Positions 1-10,421 are shown, numbered from the stretch's first letter. The stretch is 64,000 bases of DNA from Gossypium raimondii (GCF_025698545.1 NC_068573.1:15151874-15215873), one strand, 5' to 3'. A program made the numbers and translations. The notes: generated by a model from the sequence alone, not told the origin.

Positions 1-168
1 TCTATTTATATAAAGGCTGCCCCTTATCGCCCTTGCGCCTCGAATTTGAATTTAAATTCGACCAAATAACTTTTCAAATTATTTATTTCGCAAAACGCAA
101 AATAAGGAATTAGTTACACCACGTGGAGAAATTGCAACTAAAAAAAACTTTATATGAAATCAAATGGG

Positions 169-282
169 AGCGGTGCAACACGTGGACTTCCTAGGAGGTC
201 ACCCATCGTAGTACTACACTCGCCAAGCACGCTTAATCGGAGTTCGATGGAATCCGTGTATTAGTACTAGTATGATCGCACC
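169..282 (-). rRNA. 5S rRNA copy 1 (type a)
   Basis: 114 nt. Several single bases are missing against its partners copies 7 and 14 (ctcgccaagc, taatcggagttcg), and RNA 3' end reads agcggtgc. Confidence 0.82.
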
Positions 283-462
283 GTCAACTCTTGTGCAATC
301 TATTTATATAAAGGCCGCCTTTATCGCCCTTTTGCCTCAATTTGAATGCAAATTCTACCAAATAACGTTTCAAATTATTTATTTCGCAAAACGTAAATAA
401 CGAAATAGTTACACCACGTGGAGAAAATGCAACTAAAAAAACTTTATAAGAAATAAAATGGG

Positions 463-582
463 AGGGGTGCAACATGAGGACTTCAAAATAGGTCACCCAT
501 CGTAGTACTAATCTCGCCCAAGCACGCTAAATTGCGGAGTTCTAATCAAATCCGGTGCATTTGTGCTGGTATGATCGCACCC
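463..582 (-). rRNA. 5S rRNA copy 2 (type b)
   Basis: 120 nt. Diverged next to the C box (cttcaaaataggtcacc, catcgtagtac) and at the A box (cacgctaaattgcgg). Confidence 0.85.
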
Positions 583-764
583 GTCAACTTTTGCGCAATC
601 TATTTATATAAAGGCTGACCCTTATCGCACTTGCACCTTGAATTTTAATGCAAATTCGACCAAATATCGTTTCAAATTACTAAATTTTCAAAACGCAAAT
701 AACGAATGAGTTACACCACGTGGAGAAAACGCAACTAAAAAAATATTATATGAAATAAAATGGG

Positions 765-883
765 AGGGGTGCAACACGAGGACTTCTCAGGAGGTCACCC
801 ATCCTAGTACTACTCTCGCCCAAACACGCTTAATCATGAGTTTTGATTGGATTCGTGCATTAGTCTTTGGTATGATCGCACCC
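765..883 (-). rRNA. 5S rRNA copy 3 (type c)
   Basis: 119 nt. C box intact; cccaaacac in the A box; gtctttggtatg and taatcatgag are suspect base calls. Confidence 0.85.
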
Positions 884-1065
884 GTCAACTCTTGCACAAT
901 CTATTCATATAAAGGCTACCTCTTATCGCAGTTGCGCCTCGAATTTGAATGCAAATTCGACCAAATATCGTTTCATAGTATTTAGTTTGCATAACGCAAA
1001 TAACGAATGAGTTACACCACGTGGGGAAAATGCAACTAAAAAAATATTATATGAAATAAAATGGG

Positions 1066-1183
1066 AGGGTCCAACACGAGGACTTCCTGTGAGGTCACCC
1101 AACCTAGTACTACTCTCCAAGCACTTATTTGAATCATGGAGTTCGATGGGATCCGATGCATTAGTGCAATTATGATCACACCC
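1066..1183 (-). rRNA. 5S rRNA copy 4 (type d)
   Basis: 118 nt. The A box and intermediate element are scrambled (ctctccaagcacttatttg), unlike partner copy 10; probably not functional as written. Confidence 0.75.
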
Positions 1184-1363
1184 GTCAACTCTTGTGCAAG
1201 CTATTCATATAAATGTTGCCCCTTATCGCATTTGCGCCTCGAATTTGAATGCAAATTCAACCAAATATCATTGCAAATTATTTATTTCGCAAAATGAAAA
1301 TAACGAAAGAGTTACACCACGTGAAGAAAATGTAATTAAAAAAATTATATGAAATAAAATGGG

Positions 1364-1483
1364 AGGGGTGCAACACGAGGACATCCCAAGAGGCCACCCA
1401 TCCTAGTACAACTCTCGCCCAAGCACGCTTAACTGAGGAGTTCTGATGGGATCCACTGCATTAGTGCTGGTATGATCGCACCG
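1364..1483 (-). rRNA. 5S rRNA copy 5 (type e)
   Basis: 120 nt. Carries tagtacaactctcg and a 5' end read as caccgatcaact. Confidence 0.9.
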
Positions 1484-1664
1484 ATCAACTCTTGCGCAAT
1501 CTATTCATATAAATGCTGCCTCTTATCGCACTTGTGCCTCAAATTTTAATGCAAATTAGACCAAATATCGATTCAAATTATTTATTTCGCAAAACGCAAA
1601 TAACGAATGAGTTACACGTTGTGAAGAAAATGCAACTAAAAAAAATTATATGAAATAAATTGGG

Positions 1665-1784
1665 AGGGTTGCAACACGAGGACTTCCCAGGAGGTCACCC
1701 ATCCTAGTACTACTGTCGCCCATGGACGCTTAACAGTGGAGTTCTGATGAGATCTGGTGCAGTAATGCTGTTACGATCGCACCC
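1665..1784 (-). rRNA. 5S rRNA copy 6 (type f)
   Basis: 120 nt. The A box region is changed to cccatggacgcttaaca, and the BamHI site is lost (gagatctgg). Confidence 0.88.
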
Positions 1785-1967
1785 GTCAACTCTTGCGCAA
1801 TCTATTTATATAAATACTGCCCCTTATCGCCCTTGCGCCTCGAATTTGAATTTAAATTCGACCAAATAACTTTTCAAATTATTTATTTCGCAAAATGCAA
1901 ATAAGGAATTAGTTACACCACGAGGAGAAATTGCAACTAAAAAAAACTTTATATGAAATAAAATGGG

Positions 1968-2086
1968 ATGGTGCAACACGTGGACTTCCTAGGAGGTCAC
2001 CCATCGTAGTACTACACTCGCCCAAGCACGCTTAAATGCGGAGTTCCGATGGAATCCGGTGTATTAGTACTAGTAGGATCGCACCC
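1968..2086 (-). rRNA. 5S rRNA copy 7 (type a)
   Basis: 119 nt. The C box reads acccatcgtagtac; A box present except cttaaatgcgg. Confidence 0.88.
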
Positions 2087-2268
2087 GTCAACTCTTGTGC
2101 AATCTATTTGTATAAAGCCCGCCCCTTATCGCACTTTTGCCTCGAATTTGAATGCAAATTCTACCAAATAACGTTTCAAATTATTTATTTCGCAAAACGT
2201 AAATAACAAAATAGTTACACCACGTGGAGAAAATGCAACTAAAAAAACTTTATAAGAAATAAAATGGG

Positions 2269-2388
2269 AGGGGTGCAACATGAGGAATTCAAAAGAGGTC
2301 ACCCATCGTAGTACTAATCTCGCCCAAGCACGCTAAATTACGGAGTTCTAATTAGATCCGGTGCATTTGTGCTGGTATGATCGCACCT
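2269..2388 (-). rRNA. 5S rRNA copy 8 (type b)
   Basis: 120 nt. Partner of copy 2, with aattcaaaagagg. Confidence 0.87.
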
Positions 2389-2570
2389 GTCAACTTTTGC
2401 GCAATCTATTTATATAAAGGCTGACCCTTATCCCACTTGCGCCTTGAATTTTAATGCAAATTTGACCAAATATCGTTTCAAATTATTAAATTTTCAAAAC
2501 GCAAATAACGAATGAGTTACACCACGTGGAGAAAACACAACTAAAAAAATATTATATGAAATAAACTTGG

Positions 2571-2690
2571 AGGGGTGCAACACGAGGACTTCTCAGGAGG
2601 TCACCCATCCTAGTACTACTCTCGCCCAAACAGGCTTAACTGCGGATTTCTGATGGGATTCAGTGCATTAGTGCTGGTATGATCACACCC
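2571..2690 (-). rRNA. 5S rRNA copy 9 (type c)
   Basis: 120 nt. C box intact; gcccaaacaggctt in the A box. Confidence 0.9.
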
Positions 2691-2872
2691 GTCAACTCTT
2701 GAACAATCTATTCATATAAAGGCTACCTCTTATTGCAGTTGCGGCTCGAATTTGAATGCAAATTCGACCAAATATCGTTTCATATTATTTATTTCGCATA
2801 ACGCAAATAACGAATGAGTTACACCACGTGGGGAAAATGCAACTAAAAAAATATTATATGAAATAAAATGGG

Positions 2873-2989
2873 AGGGGTGCAACACGAGGACTTCCCAGGA
2901 GGTCACCCAACCTAGTACTACTCGCCAAGCACGCCGAATCATGGAGTTCTGATGGGATCCGATGCATTAGTGCAATTATGATCACACCC
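2873..2989 (-). rRNA. 5S rRNA copy 10 (type d)
   Basis: 117 nt. C box reads acccaacctagtac; three bases are missing around ctactcgccaagc. Confidence 0.85.
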
Positions 2990-3169
2990 GTCAACTCTTG
3001 TGCAAGCTATTCATATAAATGTTGCCCCTTATCGCATTTGCGCCTCGAATTTGAATGCAAATTCGACCAAATATCATTGCAAATTATTTATTTCGCAAAA
3101 TGCAAATAACGAATGAGTTACACCACGGGAAGAAAATGCAATTAAAAAAATTATATGAAATAAAATGGA

Positions 3170-3289
3170 AGAGGTGCAACACGAGGACTTCCCAAGAGGT
3201 CACCCATCCTAGTACAACTCTCGCCCAAGCACGCTTAACTGAGGAGTTCTGATGGGATCCAGTGCATTAGTTCTGGTATGATCGCACCG
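3170..3289 (-). rRNA. 5S rRNA copy 11 (type e)
   Basis: 120 nt. Same as copy 5 apart from a few bases (ggaagaggtgc at the 3' end). Confidence 0.9.
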
Positions 3290-3468
3290 ATCAACTCTTG
3301 CGCAATCTATTCATATAAAGGCTGCTTCTTATCGCACTTGTGCCTCGAATTTAATGCAAATTCAACCAAATATCGATTCAAATTATTTATTTCGGAAAAC
3401 GCAAATAACGAATGAGTTACACGTTGTGAAGAAAATGCAACTAAAAAAATTATATGAAATAAATTGGG

Positions 3469-3588
3469 AGGGGTGCAACACGAGGACTTCCCAGGAGGTC
3501 ACCCATCCTAGTACTACTCTCGCCCATGGACGCTTAACAGCGGAGTTCAGATGAGATCTGGTGCATTAATGCTGTTATGATCGCACCC
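3469..3588 (-). rRNA. 5S rRNA copy 12 (type f)
   Basis: 120 nt. cccatggacgc in the A box, as in copy 6. Confidence 0.9.
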
Positions 3589-3742
3589 GCCAACTCTTGC
3601 GCAATCTATTTATATAAAGGCTGCCCCTTATCGCCCTTGCGCCTCGAATTTGAATGCAAATTCGACCAAATAACTTTTCAAATTATTTATTTCGCAAAAC
3701 GCAAATAAGGAATGAGTTACACCATGTGGAGAAAATGCAACT

Positions 3743-3751
3743 AAAAAAAAA
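3743..3751 (-). terminator. Unbroken T9 terminator (copy 13)
   Basis: Nine consecutive A on the plus strand. This represents the unbroken trailer class, which is commonest outside 24-45 kb. Confidence 0.8.
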
Positions 3752-3772
3752 CATTATATGAAATAAAATAGG

Positions 3773-3892
3773 AGGGGTGCAACACGAGGACTTGCCAAGA
3801 GGTCACCCATCCTAGTTCTACTCTCTCCCAAGCATGCCTAACTACGAAGTTTCAATAGGATCCGGTGCATTAGTGCTGGTATGATTGCACCC
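3773..3892 (-). rRNA. 5S rRNA copy 13
   Basis: 120 nt. An extra unit between two six-unit turns. ctagttctactctctccc and gtttcaatagg are its own changes; a T9 terminator follows. Confidence 0.9.
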
Positions 3893-4074
3893 GTCAACCC
3901 TTGTGCAATCTATTTATATAAAGGCTGCCCCTTATCGCCCTTGTGCCTCGAATTTGAATTTAAATTCGACAAAATAACTTTTCAAATTAGTTATTTCGCA
4001 AAACGCAAATAAGGAATTAGTTACACCACGTGGAGAAATTGCAACTAAAAAAACTTTATATGAAATAAAATGGG

Positions 4075-4194
4075 AGCGGTGCAACACGTGGACTTCCTAG
4101 GAGGTCACCCATCGTAGTACTACACTCGCCCAAGCACGCTTAACTGCGGAGTTCTGATGGAATCCGGTGTATTAGTACTAGTATGATCGCACCC
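4075..4194 (-). rRNA. 5S rRNA copy 14 (type a)
   Basis: 120 nt. The cleanest type a copy, with consensus cttaactgcggagttctgatgg. Confidence 0.91.
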
Positions 4195-4376
4195 GTCAAC
4201 TCTTGTGCAATCTATTTATACAAAGGCCGCCCCTTATCGCACTTTTGCCTCGAATTTGAATGCAAATTCTACCAAACAACGTTTCAAATTATTTATTTCG
4301 CAAAACGTAAATAACGAAATAGTTACACCACGTGGAGAAAATGCAACTAAAAAAACTTTATAAGAAATAAAATGGG

Positions 4377-4496
4377 AGGGGTGCAACATGAGGACTTCAA
4401 AAGAGGTCACCCATCGTAGTACTAATCTCGCCTAAGCACGCTTAAATTATGGAGTTCTAATCGATCCGGTGCATTTGTGCCGGTATGATCGCTTGC
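4377..4496 (-). rRNA. 5S rRNA copy 15 (type b)
   Basis: About 120 nt. The RNA 5' end is garbled (gatcgcttgcaaatcaac), so this boundary is approximate. Confidence 0.8.
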
Positions 4497-4680
4497 AAAT
4501 CAACTTTTACGCAATCTATTTATATAAAGGCTGACCCTTATCGCACTTGCGCCTTGAATTTTAATGCAAATTCGACCAAATATCGTTTCAAATTATTAAA
4601 TTTTCAAAGCGCAAATAACGAATGAGTTACACCACGTGGAGAAAACGCAACTAAAAAAATATTATATGAAATAAAATGGG

Positions 4681-4795
4681 AGGGGTGCAACACGAGGACT
4701 TCTCAGGAGGTCACCCATCCTAGTACTACTCTCGCCCAAACACGCTTAATGCGGAGTTCGATTGATTCGTGCATTAGTGCCGGTATGATCGCACC
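4681..4795 (-). rRNA. 5S rRNA copy 16 (type c)
   Basis: 115 nt. C box intact; bases missing at taatgcgg, ttcgattg and caccgcc. Confidence 0.83.
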
Positions 4796-4973
4796 GCCAA
4801 CTCTTGCACAATCTATTCATATAAAGGTCGCCTTATCGCGATTCGCCTCGAATTTGAATGCAAATTCGACCAAATATCGTTTCATAGTATTTATTTCACA
4901 TAACTCAAATAACGATTGAGTTACACCACGTGGGGAAAATGCAACTAAAAAATATTATATGAAATAAAATGGG

Positions 4974-5093
4974 AGGGGTGCTACACGAGGATTTCCCAGG
5001 AGGTTACCCAACCTAGTACTACTCTCGCTGAAGCACGCTGAACTGCGGAGTTCTGATGGGATCCAATGCATTAGTGCAATTATGATCGCACCC
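4974..5093 (-). rRNA. 5S rRNA copy 17 (type d)
   Basis: 120 nt. ggttacccaacc in the C box, ctgaagcacgctgaac in the A box. Confidence 0.89.
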
Positions 5094-5273
5094 GTCAACT
5101 CTTGTGCAAGCTATTCATATAAATGTTGCCCCTTATCGCATTTGCGCCTCGAATTTGAATGCAAATTCGACCAAATATCATTTCAAATTATTTATTTTGC
5201 AAAATGCCAATAACGAATGAGTTACACCACGGGAAGAAAATGCAATTAAAAAAATTATATGAAATAAAATGGG

Positions 5274-5393
5274 AGAGGTGCAACACGAGGACTTCCCAAG
5301 AGGTCACCCATTCTAGTACAACTCTCGCCCAAGCACGCTTAACTGAGGAGTTCTGATGGGATCCAGTGCATTAGTGCTGGTATGATCGCACCG
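5274..5393 (-). rRNA. 5S rRNA copy 18 (type e, TATA lost)
   Basis: The gene is whole at 120 nt and close to copies 5 and 11, but its upstream TATA element is deleted. Plant 5S transcription depends on that element as well as the internal promoter, so output is probably low. Confidence 0.88.
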
Positions 5394-5420
5394 ATCAACT
5401 CTTGTGCAATCTATTGAATT
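5394..5420 (-). promoter_or_regulatory. 5S promoter lacking its TATA element (copy 18)
   Basis: Upstream of copy 18 the sequence runs gtgcaatctattgaattt. A deletion of about 50 bp joins the proximal promoter to the middle of a type a spacer, removing TTTATATG but keeping the GC near -12. Confidence 0.8.
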
Positions 5421-5534
5421 TAAATTCGACAAAATAACTTTTCAAATTAGTTATTTCGCAAAACGCAAATAAGGAATTAGTTACACCACGTGGAGAAATT
5501 GCAACTAAAAAAACTTTATATGAAATAAAATGGG

Positions 5535-5654
5535 AGCGGTGCAACACGTGGACTTCCTAGGAGGTCACCCATCGTAGTACTACACTCGCCCAAGCACGCT
5601 TAACTGCGGAGTTCTGATGGAATCCGGTGTATTAGTACTAGTATGATCGCACCC
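5535..5654 (-). rRNA. 5S rRNA copy 19 (type a)
   Basis: 120 nt. Matches copy 14 closely, including the catcgtag C box change. Confidence 0.91.
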
Positions 5655-5834
5655 GTCAACTCTTGTGCAATCTATTTATACAAAGGTCGCCCTTTATCGC
5701 ACTTTTGCCTCAATTTGAATGCAAATTCTACCAAATAACGCTTTCAAATTATTTATTTCAAAACGTAAATAACGAAATAGTTACACCACGTGGACAAAAT
5801 GCAACTAAAAAAACTTTATAAGAAATAAAATGGG

Positions 5835-5954
5835 AGGGGTGCAACATGAGGACTTCAAAAGAGGTCACCCATCGTAGTACTAATCTCGCCCAAGCACGCT
5901 AAATTGCGGAGTTCAAATGAGATCCGGTGCATTTGTGCTGGTATGATCGCACCC
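5835..5954 (-). rRNA. 5S rRNA copy 20 (type b)
   Basis: 120 nt. cttcaaaagagg and cgctaaattgcgg, as in copy 2. Confidence 0.88.
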
Positions 5955-6138
5955 GTCAACTTTTGCGCAATCTATTTATATAAAGGCTGACCCTTATCGC
6001 ACTTGCGCCTTGAATTTTAATGCAAATTCGACCAAATATCGTTTCAAATTATTAAATTTTCGAAACGCAAATAACGAATGAGTTACACCACGTGGAGAAA
6101 ATGCAACTAACAAAAAACATTGTATGAAATAATGTGGG

Positions 6139-6232
6139 AGGGGTACAACACGAGGACTTCCCAGGAGGTCACCCATCCTAGTGCTACTCTCGCCCAAGCA
6201 CGCTTAACCGCGGAGTTCTGAGGGGATCCAGT
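6139..6232 (-). pseudogene. 5S copy 21, 5' end lost in gene fusion
   Basis: The internal promoter is present, but the first 26-27 RNA nucleotides and the whole upstream spacer are missing. At ggatccagt the sequence passes straight into the 3' part of copy 22, so two genes abut with no promoter between them. Confidence 0.88.
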
Positions 6233-6344
6233 AACATGAGGACTTCTCAGGAGGTCACCCATCCTAGTACTACTCTCGCCCAAACACGCTTACCTACGGA
6301 GTTCTGATGGGATTCGGTGCATTAGTGCTGGTATGATCACACCC
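6233..6344 (-). pseudogene. 5S copy 22, 3' end lost in gene fusion
   Basis: It starts at aacatgagg, so the last 8 or so RNA nucleotides (helix I strand) and its terminators are gone. Its promoter is normal, so a transcript would run into antisense-free copy 21 sequence, giving a chimeric RNA. Confidence 0.87.
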
Positions 6345-6528
6345 GTCAAATCTTTCGCAATCTATTCATATAAAGGCTACCTCTTATCGCAGTTGCGCCT
6401 CGAATTTGAATGCAAATTCGACCAAATATCATTTCAAATTATTTATTTCGCATAACGCAAAGAACGAACGAGTTACACCATGTGGAGAAAATGCAACTAA
6501 TAAAAAATATTATATGAAATAAAATGGG

Positions 6529-6638
6529 AGGGGTGCAACACGAGGACTTCCAAGGAGGTCACCCATCCTAGTACTACTCTCGCCCAAGAACGCTTAACTG
6601 CGGAGTTTTGATGGTATCCGATGCATTAGTGCTAGTAT
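6529..6638 (-). pseudogene. 5S copy 23, 5' truncated and promoterless
   Basis: The gene stops at gtgctagtat and joins atgagttacacc of the next spacer. The first 10 RNA nucleotides, TATA and both stem-loops are lost. The same junction recurs at copies 32 and 39. Confidence 0.9.
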
Positions 6639-6697
6639 ATGAGTTACACCACGTGAAGAAAATGCAACTAAAAAAAAATTATCTGAAATAAAATGGG

Positions 6698-6817
6698 AGG
6701 GGTGCAACACGAGGACTTCCCAGGAGGTCACCCATCCTAGTATTACTCTCACCCAAGCGCGCTTAACTGCGGCGTTTTGATGGGATCCGGTGCATTAGAG
6801 TTGGTATGATCGCACCC
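6698..6817 (-). rRNA. 5S rRNA copy 24
   Basis: 120 nt. tagtattactctcacccaagcgcgc; partner of copies 33, 40 and 46. Confidence 0.9.
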
Positions 6818-6997
6818 GTCAACTCTTGCGCAATCTATTCATATAAAGGCTGCCCCTTATCGCACTTGCGCCTCGAATTTTAACGCAAATTCGACCAACT
6901 ACCGTTTCAAATTATTTACTTCCCAAAACGCAAGTAACGAATGAGTCACACCACGGGAGGAAAATGGAACTAGAAAAATTTTATGAAATAAAATGGG

Positions 6998-7117
6998 AGG
7001 GGTGCAACACGAGGACTTCGCAGGAGGTCATCCAACGTAATACTACTCTCGCCCAAGCACGCTTACCTGCGCAGTTCTGATGGGATCCGGTGCATTAGTG
7101 CTAGTATGATCGCACCC
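6998..7117 (-). rRNA. 5S rRNA copy 25
   Basis: 120 nt. The C box has drifted (gtcatccaacgtaatac), with cttacctgcgc in the A box. Confidence 0.88.
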
Positions 7118-7300
7118 GTCAACACTTGCGCAATCTATTCATATAAAGGCTGCCCCTTATCGCACTTGCACCTCGAATTTGAATGCAAATTCGACCAAAT
7201 ATTGGTTCAAATTATTTATTTCGCAAAACGTAAATAACGAATGAGTTACACCACGTAGAGAAAATGCAACTAAAAAAAATATTTTATGAAATAAAATGGG

Positions 7301-7420
7301 AGGGGTGCAAGACGAGGACTTCCCAAGAGGTCACCGATCCTAGTACTACTCTCGCCCAAGAACGTTTAACTGCGGAGTTTTAATGGGATCCGGTGCATTA
7401 GTGCTAGTATGATCGCATTC
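7301..7420 (-). rRNA. 5S rRNA copy 26
   Basis: 120 nt. gtgcaagacgagg at the 3' end; cgcattcgcc at the 5' end. Confidence 0.88.
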
Positions 7421-7598
7421 GCCAACTCTTGCGTAACTGCTCATATAAAGGTCGCCCTTATCGCTTTGCGCCGAATTTGAATGCAAATTCACCAAATATC
7501 GTTCCAAATTAGTTATTTCGCATAACACAAATAAGGAATGAGTTACACCACATGGAGAAAATGCAACTAAAAAAAAGCATTATATGAAATAAAATGGG

Positions 7599-7718
7599 AG
7601 GGGCGCAACACGAGGACTTCCCAGGAGGTCACCTATCCTAGGACTACTCTCTCCCAAGCACGCTTAACTTAGGAGTTCTGATGGGATCCAGCGCATTAGT
7701 GCTGGTATGATCGCACCG
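7599..7718 (-). rRNA. 5S rRNA copy 27 (type e-like)
   Basis: 120 nt. Shares caccgatcaact with type e; cctatcctaggac in the C box. Confidence 0.88.
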
Positions 7719-7899
7719 ATCAACTCTTGCGCAATCTATTCATATAAAGGCTGCCTCTTATCGCACTTGCGCCTCGAATTTAAATGCAAATTCGACCAAA
7801 TATCGATTCAAATTATTTATTATGCAAAACGCAAATAACGAATGAGTTACACGTTGTGAAGAAAATGCAACTAAATAAAATTATATGAAATAAATTGGG

Positions 7900-8011
7900 A
7901 GGGGTGCAACACGAGGACTTCCTGGAGGTCACCCATCCTAGTACTACTCGCCATGGACGCTAAAATGAGTTCGATGAGATCCGGTGCATTAATGCTGTTA
8001 TGATCGCACCC
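7900..8011 (-). rRNA. 5S rRNA copy 28 (type f)
   Basis: 112 nt. Eight bases short of copy 12 through scattered single losses (actcgccatgg, ctaaaatgagttcg). Confidence 0.8.
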
Positions 8012-8194
8012 GTCAACTCTTGCGCAATCTATTTATATAAAGGCTGCCCCTTACCGCCATTGCGCCTCGAATTTGAATGCAAATTCGACCAAATAACTTT
8101 TCAAATTATTTATTTCGCAAAACGCAAATAATGAATTAGTTACACCACGTGGAGAAATTGCAACAAAAAAAAACTTTATATGAAATAAAATAGG

Positions 8195-8290
8195 AGCGGT
8201 GCAACACGTGGACTTCCCAAGAGGTCACCCATCTTAGTACTACTCTCGCCCAAGCACGCTTAACTGCAGAGTTCTGATGGAATCTGGTGT
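8195..8290 (-). pseudogene. 5S copy 29, 5' truncated (type a)
   Basis: The gene ends at aatctggtgt and joins gcaatctatttata of its own promoter. About 40 bp are deleted, covering the first 24-25 RNA nucleotides and the start site. The triplet tgt is shared by both ends of the deletion. Confidence 0.9.
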
Positions 8291-8460
8291 GCAATCTATT
8301 TATATAAAGGCCGCCCCTTATCGCACTTTTGCCTCGCATTTGAATGCAAATTCTAACAAATAACGTTTCAAATTATTTATTTCACAAAACGCAAATAACG
8401 AATTTGTTACACCACGTGGAGAAAATGCAACTAAAAAAACTTTATAAGAAATAAAATGGG

Positions 8461-8580
8461 AAGGGTGCAACATTACGACTTCCAAAGAGGTCACCCATCC
8501 TAGTACTAATCTCGCCCAAGCACGCTAAATTGTGGAGTTCCAAAGAGATCCGGTGCATTTGTGCTGGTATGATCGCACCC
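8461..8580 (-). rRNA. 5S rRNA copy 30 (type b)
   Basis: 120 nt. cattacgacttccaaagagg; C box closer to consensus than other type b copies. Confidence 0.88.
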
Positions 8581-8761
8581 GTCAACTTTTGCGCAATCTA
8601 TTTATATAAAGGCTGACCCTTATCGCACTTGCGCCTCGAATTTAAATGAAATTCGACCGAATATCGTTTCAAATTATTAATTTTGCAAAACGCAAAAAAC
8701 GAATAAGTTACACCACGTGGAGAAAATGCAACTAAAAAAATATTTTATGAAATAAAATGGG

Positions 8762-8881
8762 AGGGGTGCAACACGAGGATTTCCCAGGAGGTCACCCATC
8801 CTAGTACTACTCTCGCCCAAACACGCTTAGCTGCGGAGTTCTGACGGGATTCGGTGCATTAGTGCTGGTATAATCGCACCC
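8762..8881 (-). rRNA. 5S rRNA copy 31 (type c-like)
   Basis: 120 nt. C box and intermediate element intact; gcccaaacacgcttagc. Confidence 0.91.
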
Positions 8882-9065
8882 GTCAAATCTTGCGCAATCT
8901 ATTCATATAAAGGCTACCTCTTATCGCAGTTGCGCCTCGAATTTGAATGCAAATTCGACCAAATATCGTTTCAAATTATTTATTTCGCATAACGCAAATA
9001 ACGAATGAGTTACACCACCTGGAGAAATTGCGACTAATAGAAAATATTATATGAAATAAAATAGG

Positions 9066-9171
9066 AGGGTGCAACACGATAACTTCCAAGGAGGTCACCC
9101 ATCCTAGTATTACTCTCGCCAAGCACGCTTAAAATGGAGTTTTGATGGTATCCGCGCGTTAGTGCTAGTAT
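9066..9171 (-). pseudogene. 5S copy 32, 5' truncated and promoterless
   Basis: Has the same gctagtat|atgagttac junction as copies 23 and 39, with further base losses (ttaaaatggag, tccgcgcg). Confidence 0.88.
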
Positions 9172-9228
9172 ATGAGTTACACCACGTGAAGAAAATGCAA
9201 CTAAAAAAATTATATGAAATAAAATGGG

Positions 9229-9349
9229 ACGGTGCAACACGAGGACTTCCCAAGAGGTCACCCATCCTAGTATTACTCTCGCCAAGCGCGCGCTAATCAT
9301 GGCGTTTTGATAGGATCCGGTGCATTAGATCTTTGGTATGATCGCACCC
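9229..9349 (-). rRNA. 5S rRNA copy 33
   Basis: 121 nt. gccaagcgcgcgctaatcatgg is noisy against partner copy 24. Confidence 0.8.
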
Positions 9350-9527
9350 GCCAACTATTGCTAATCTATTCATATAAAGGTCGCCCTTATCAAGATTTTG
9401 CGCCTCGAATTTGAATGCAAATTCGACAAAATATCGTTTCAAATTATTTATTTTGCAAAACGCAAATAACGAATGAGTTACACCACGGAAGAAAATGCAA
9501 CTAAAAAATTATATGAAATAAAATGGG

Positions 9528-9641
9528 AGGGTGCAACACGAGGACTTCCCAGAGGTCACCCATCCTAGTACTACTCTCACCCAAGCACGCCACTCATGGA
9601 GTTCGATGGGATCCGGCATTAGTGCTAGTATGATCGCATCC
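9528..9641 (-). rRNA. 5S rRNA copy 34
   Basis: 114 nt. Partner copy 41 reads ccaggagg, cctgcgg and tctgatg where this copy reads ccagagg, ctcatgg and tcgatg. Confidence 0.82.
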
Positions 9642-9822
9642 ATCAACTCTTGCATAATCTATTCATATAAAGGGTTCCCTTATCGCACTTGCACCTCGAA
9701 TTTTAATGCAAATTCGACCAAATATCTTTTGAAATTATTTATTTCGCAAAACGTAAATAACGAATGAGTTACACCACGGGGAGAAAATGCAACTAAAAAA
9801 ACATTATATGAAATAAAATGGG

Positions 9823-9940
9823 AGGTGCAACACGAGGACTTCCTGTGAGGTCACCCATCCTAGTACTATTGTCACCCAAGCATGCTTATCACGGCGAGTT
9901 TGATAGGATCCGGTGCATTAGTGCTGGTATGATCGCACCC
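9823..9940 (-). rRNA. 5S rRNA copy 35
   Basis: 118 nt. ctattgtcacccaagcatgc, shared with copy 42; cctgtgagg replaces cccaggagg. Confidence 0.83.
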
Positions 9941-9995
9941 GTCAACTTTTGCGCAATCTATTCATATAAAGGCTGCCCCTTATCGCACTTGCGCC

Positions 9996-10017
9996 TCGAA
10001 TTTGAATGCAAATTCGA
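9996..10017. other. Representative spacer stem-loop 1
   Basis: A perfect 9 bp inverted repeat, tcgaatttg and caaattcga, around the loop aatg, about 55-77 bp upstream of the start of copy 35. Units with ttttaatgc in place of tttgaatgc still keep 8 bp of the stem. Confidence 0.6.
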
Positions 10018-10073
10018 CCAAATATCGTTTCAAATTATTTATTTCGCAAAATGCGAATAACGAATGAGTTACA

Positions 10074-10081
10074 CCACGTGG
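10074..10081. promoter_or_regulatory. Representative CCACGTGG (G-box) palindrome in spacer
   Basis: CACGTG sits about 70 bp past the RNA 3' end in most units, inside the constant string acaccacgtggagaaaatgc. Variants are cacgtgaag, cacgaggag and cacgggaag. Plant bHLH and bZIP factors bind CACGTG; binding here is unproven. Confidence 0.55.
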
Positions 10082-10124
10082 AGAAAATGCAACTAACAAA
10101 AAACATTATATGAAATAAAATGGG

Positions 10125-10241
10125 AGGGGTGCAACACGAGGACTTCCCAAGAGGTCACCCATCCTAGTACTACTCTCGCCAAGCACGCTTACTCACGGAG
10201 TTCGATGGGATCCGGTGCATTAGTGTTAGTATGATCGCACC
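10125..10241 (-). rRNA. 5S rRNA copy 36
   Basis: 117 nt. C box intact; ctcgccaagc lacks one C relative to copy 43. Confidence 0.85.
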
Positions 10242-10421
10242 GCCAACTCTTGCGCAATCTATTCATATAAAGGTCGCCCTTATCGCACTTTTGCCTCAAT
10301 TTTAATGCAAATTCGACCAAATATCGTTTCAAATTATTTATTTCAACAAAACATAAATAACGAATGAGTTACACCACGTGGAGAAAATGCAACTAAAAAA
10401 CATTATATGAAATAAAATGGG

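Larger units (their letters stand above)
169..5954 (-). repeat. Higher-order repeat block 1 (six-unit, types a-f)
   Basis: Unit types recur in order: a (cgtggacttcctaggagg, catcgtagtactacac), b (catgaggacttcaaaa, tactaatctcgcc), c (cttctcagg, cccaaacac), d (upstream gctacctcttatcgcag), e (tagtacaactctcg, caccgatcaact), f (cccatggacgc). Copies 1-6, 7-12 and 14-18 are successive turns, shifted about 1800 and 2107 bp; copies 19-20 begin a fourth. Copies 27-31 look like a further e-f-a-b-c stretch. Confidence 0.85.
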
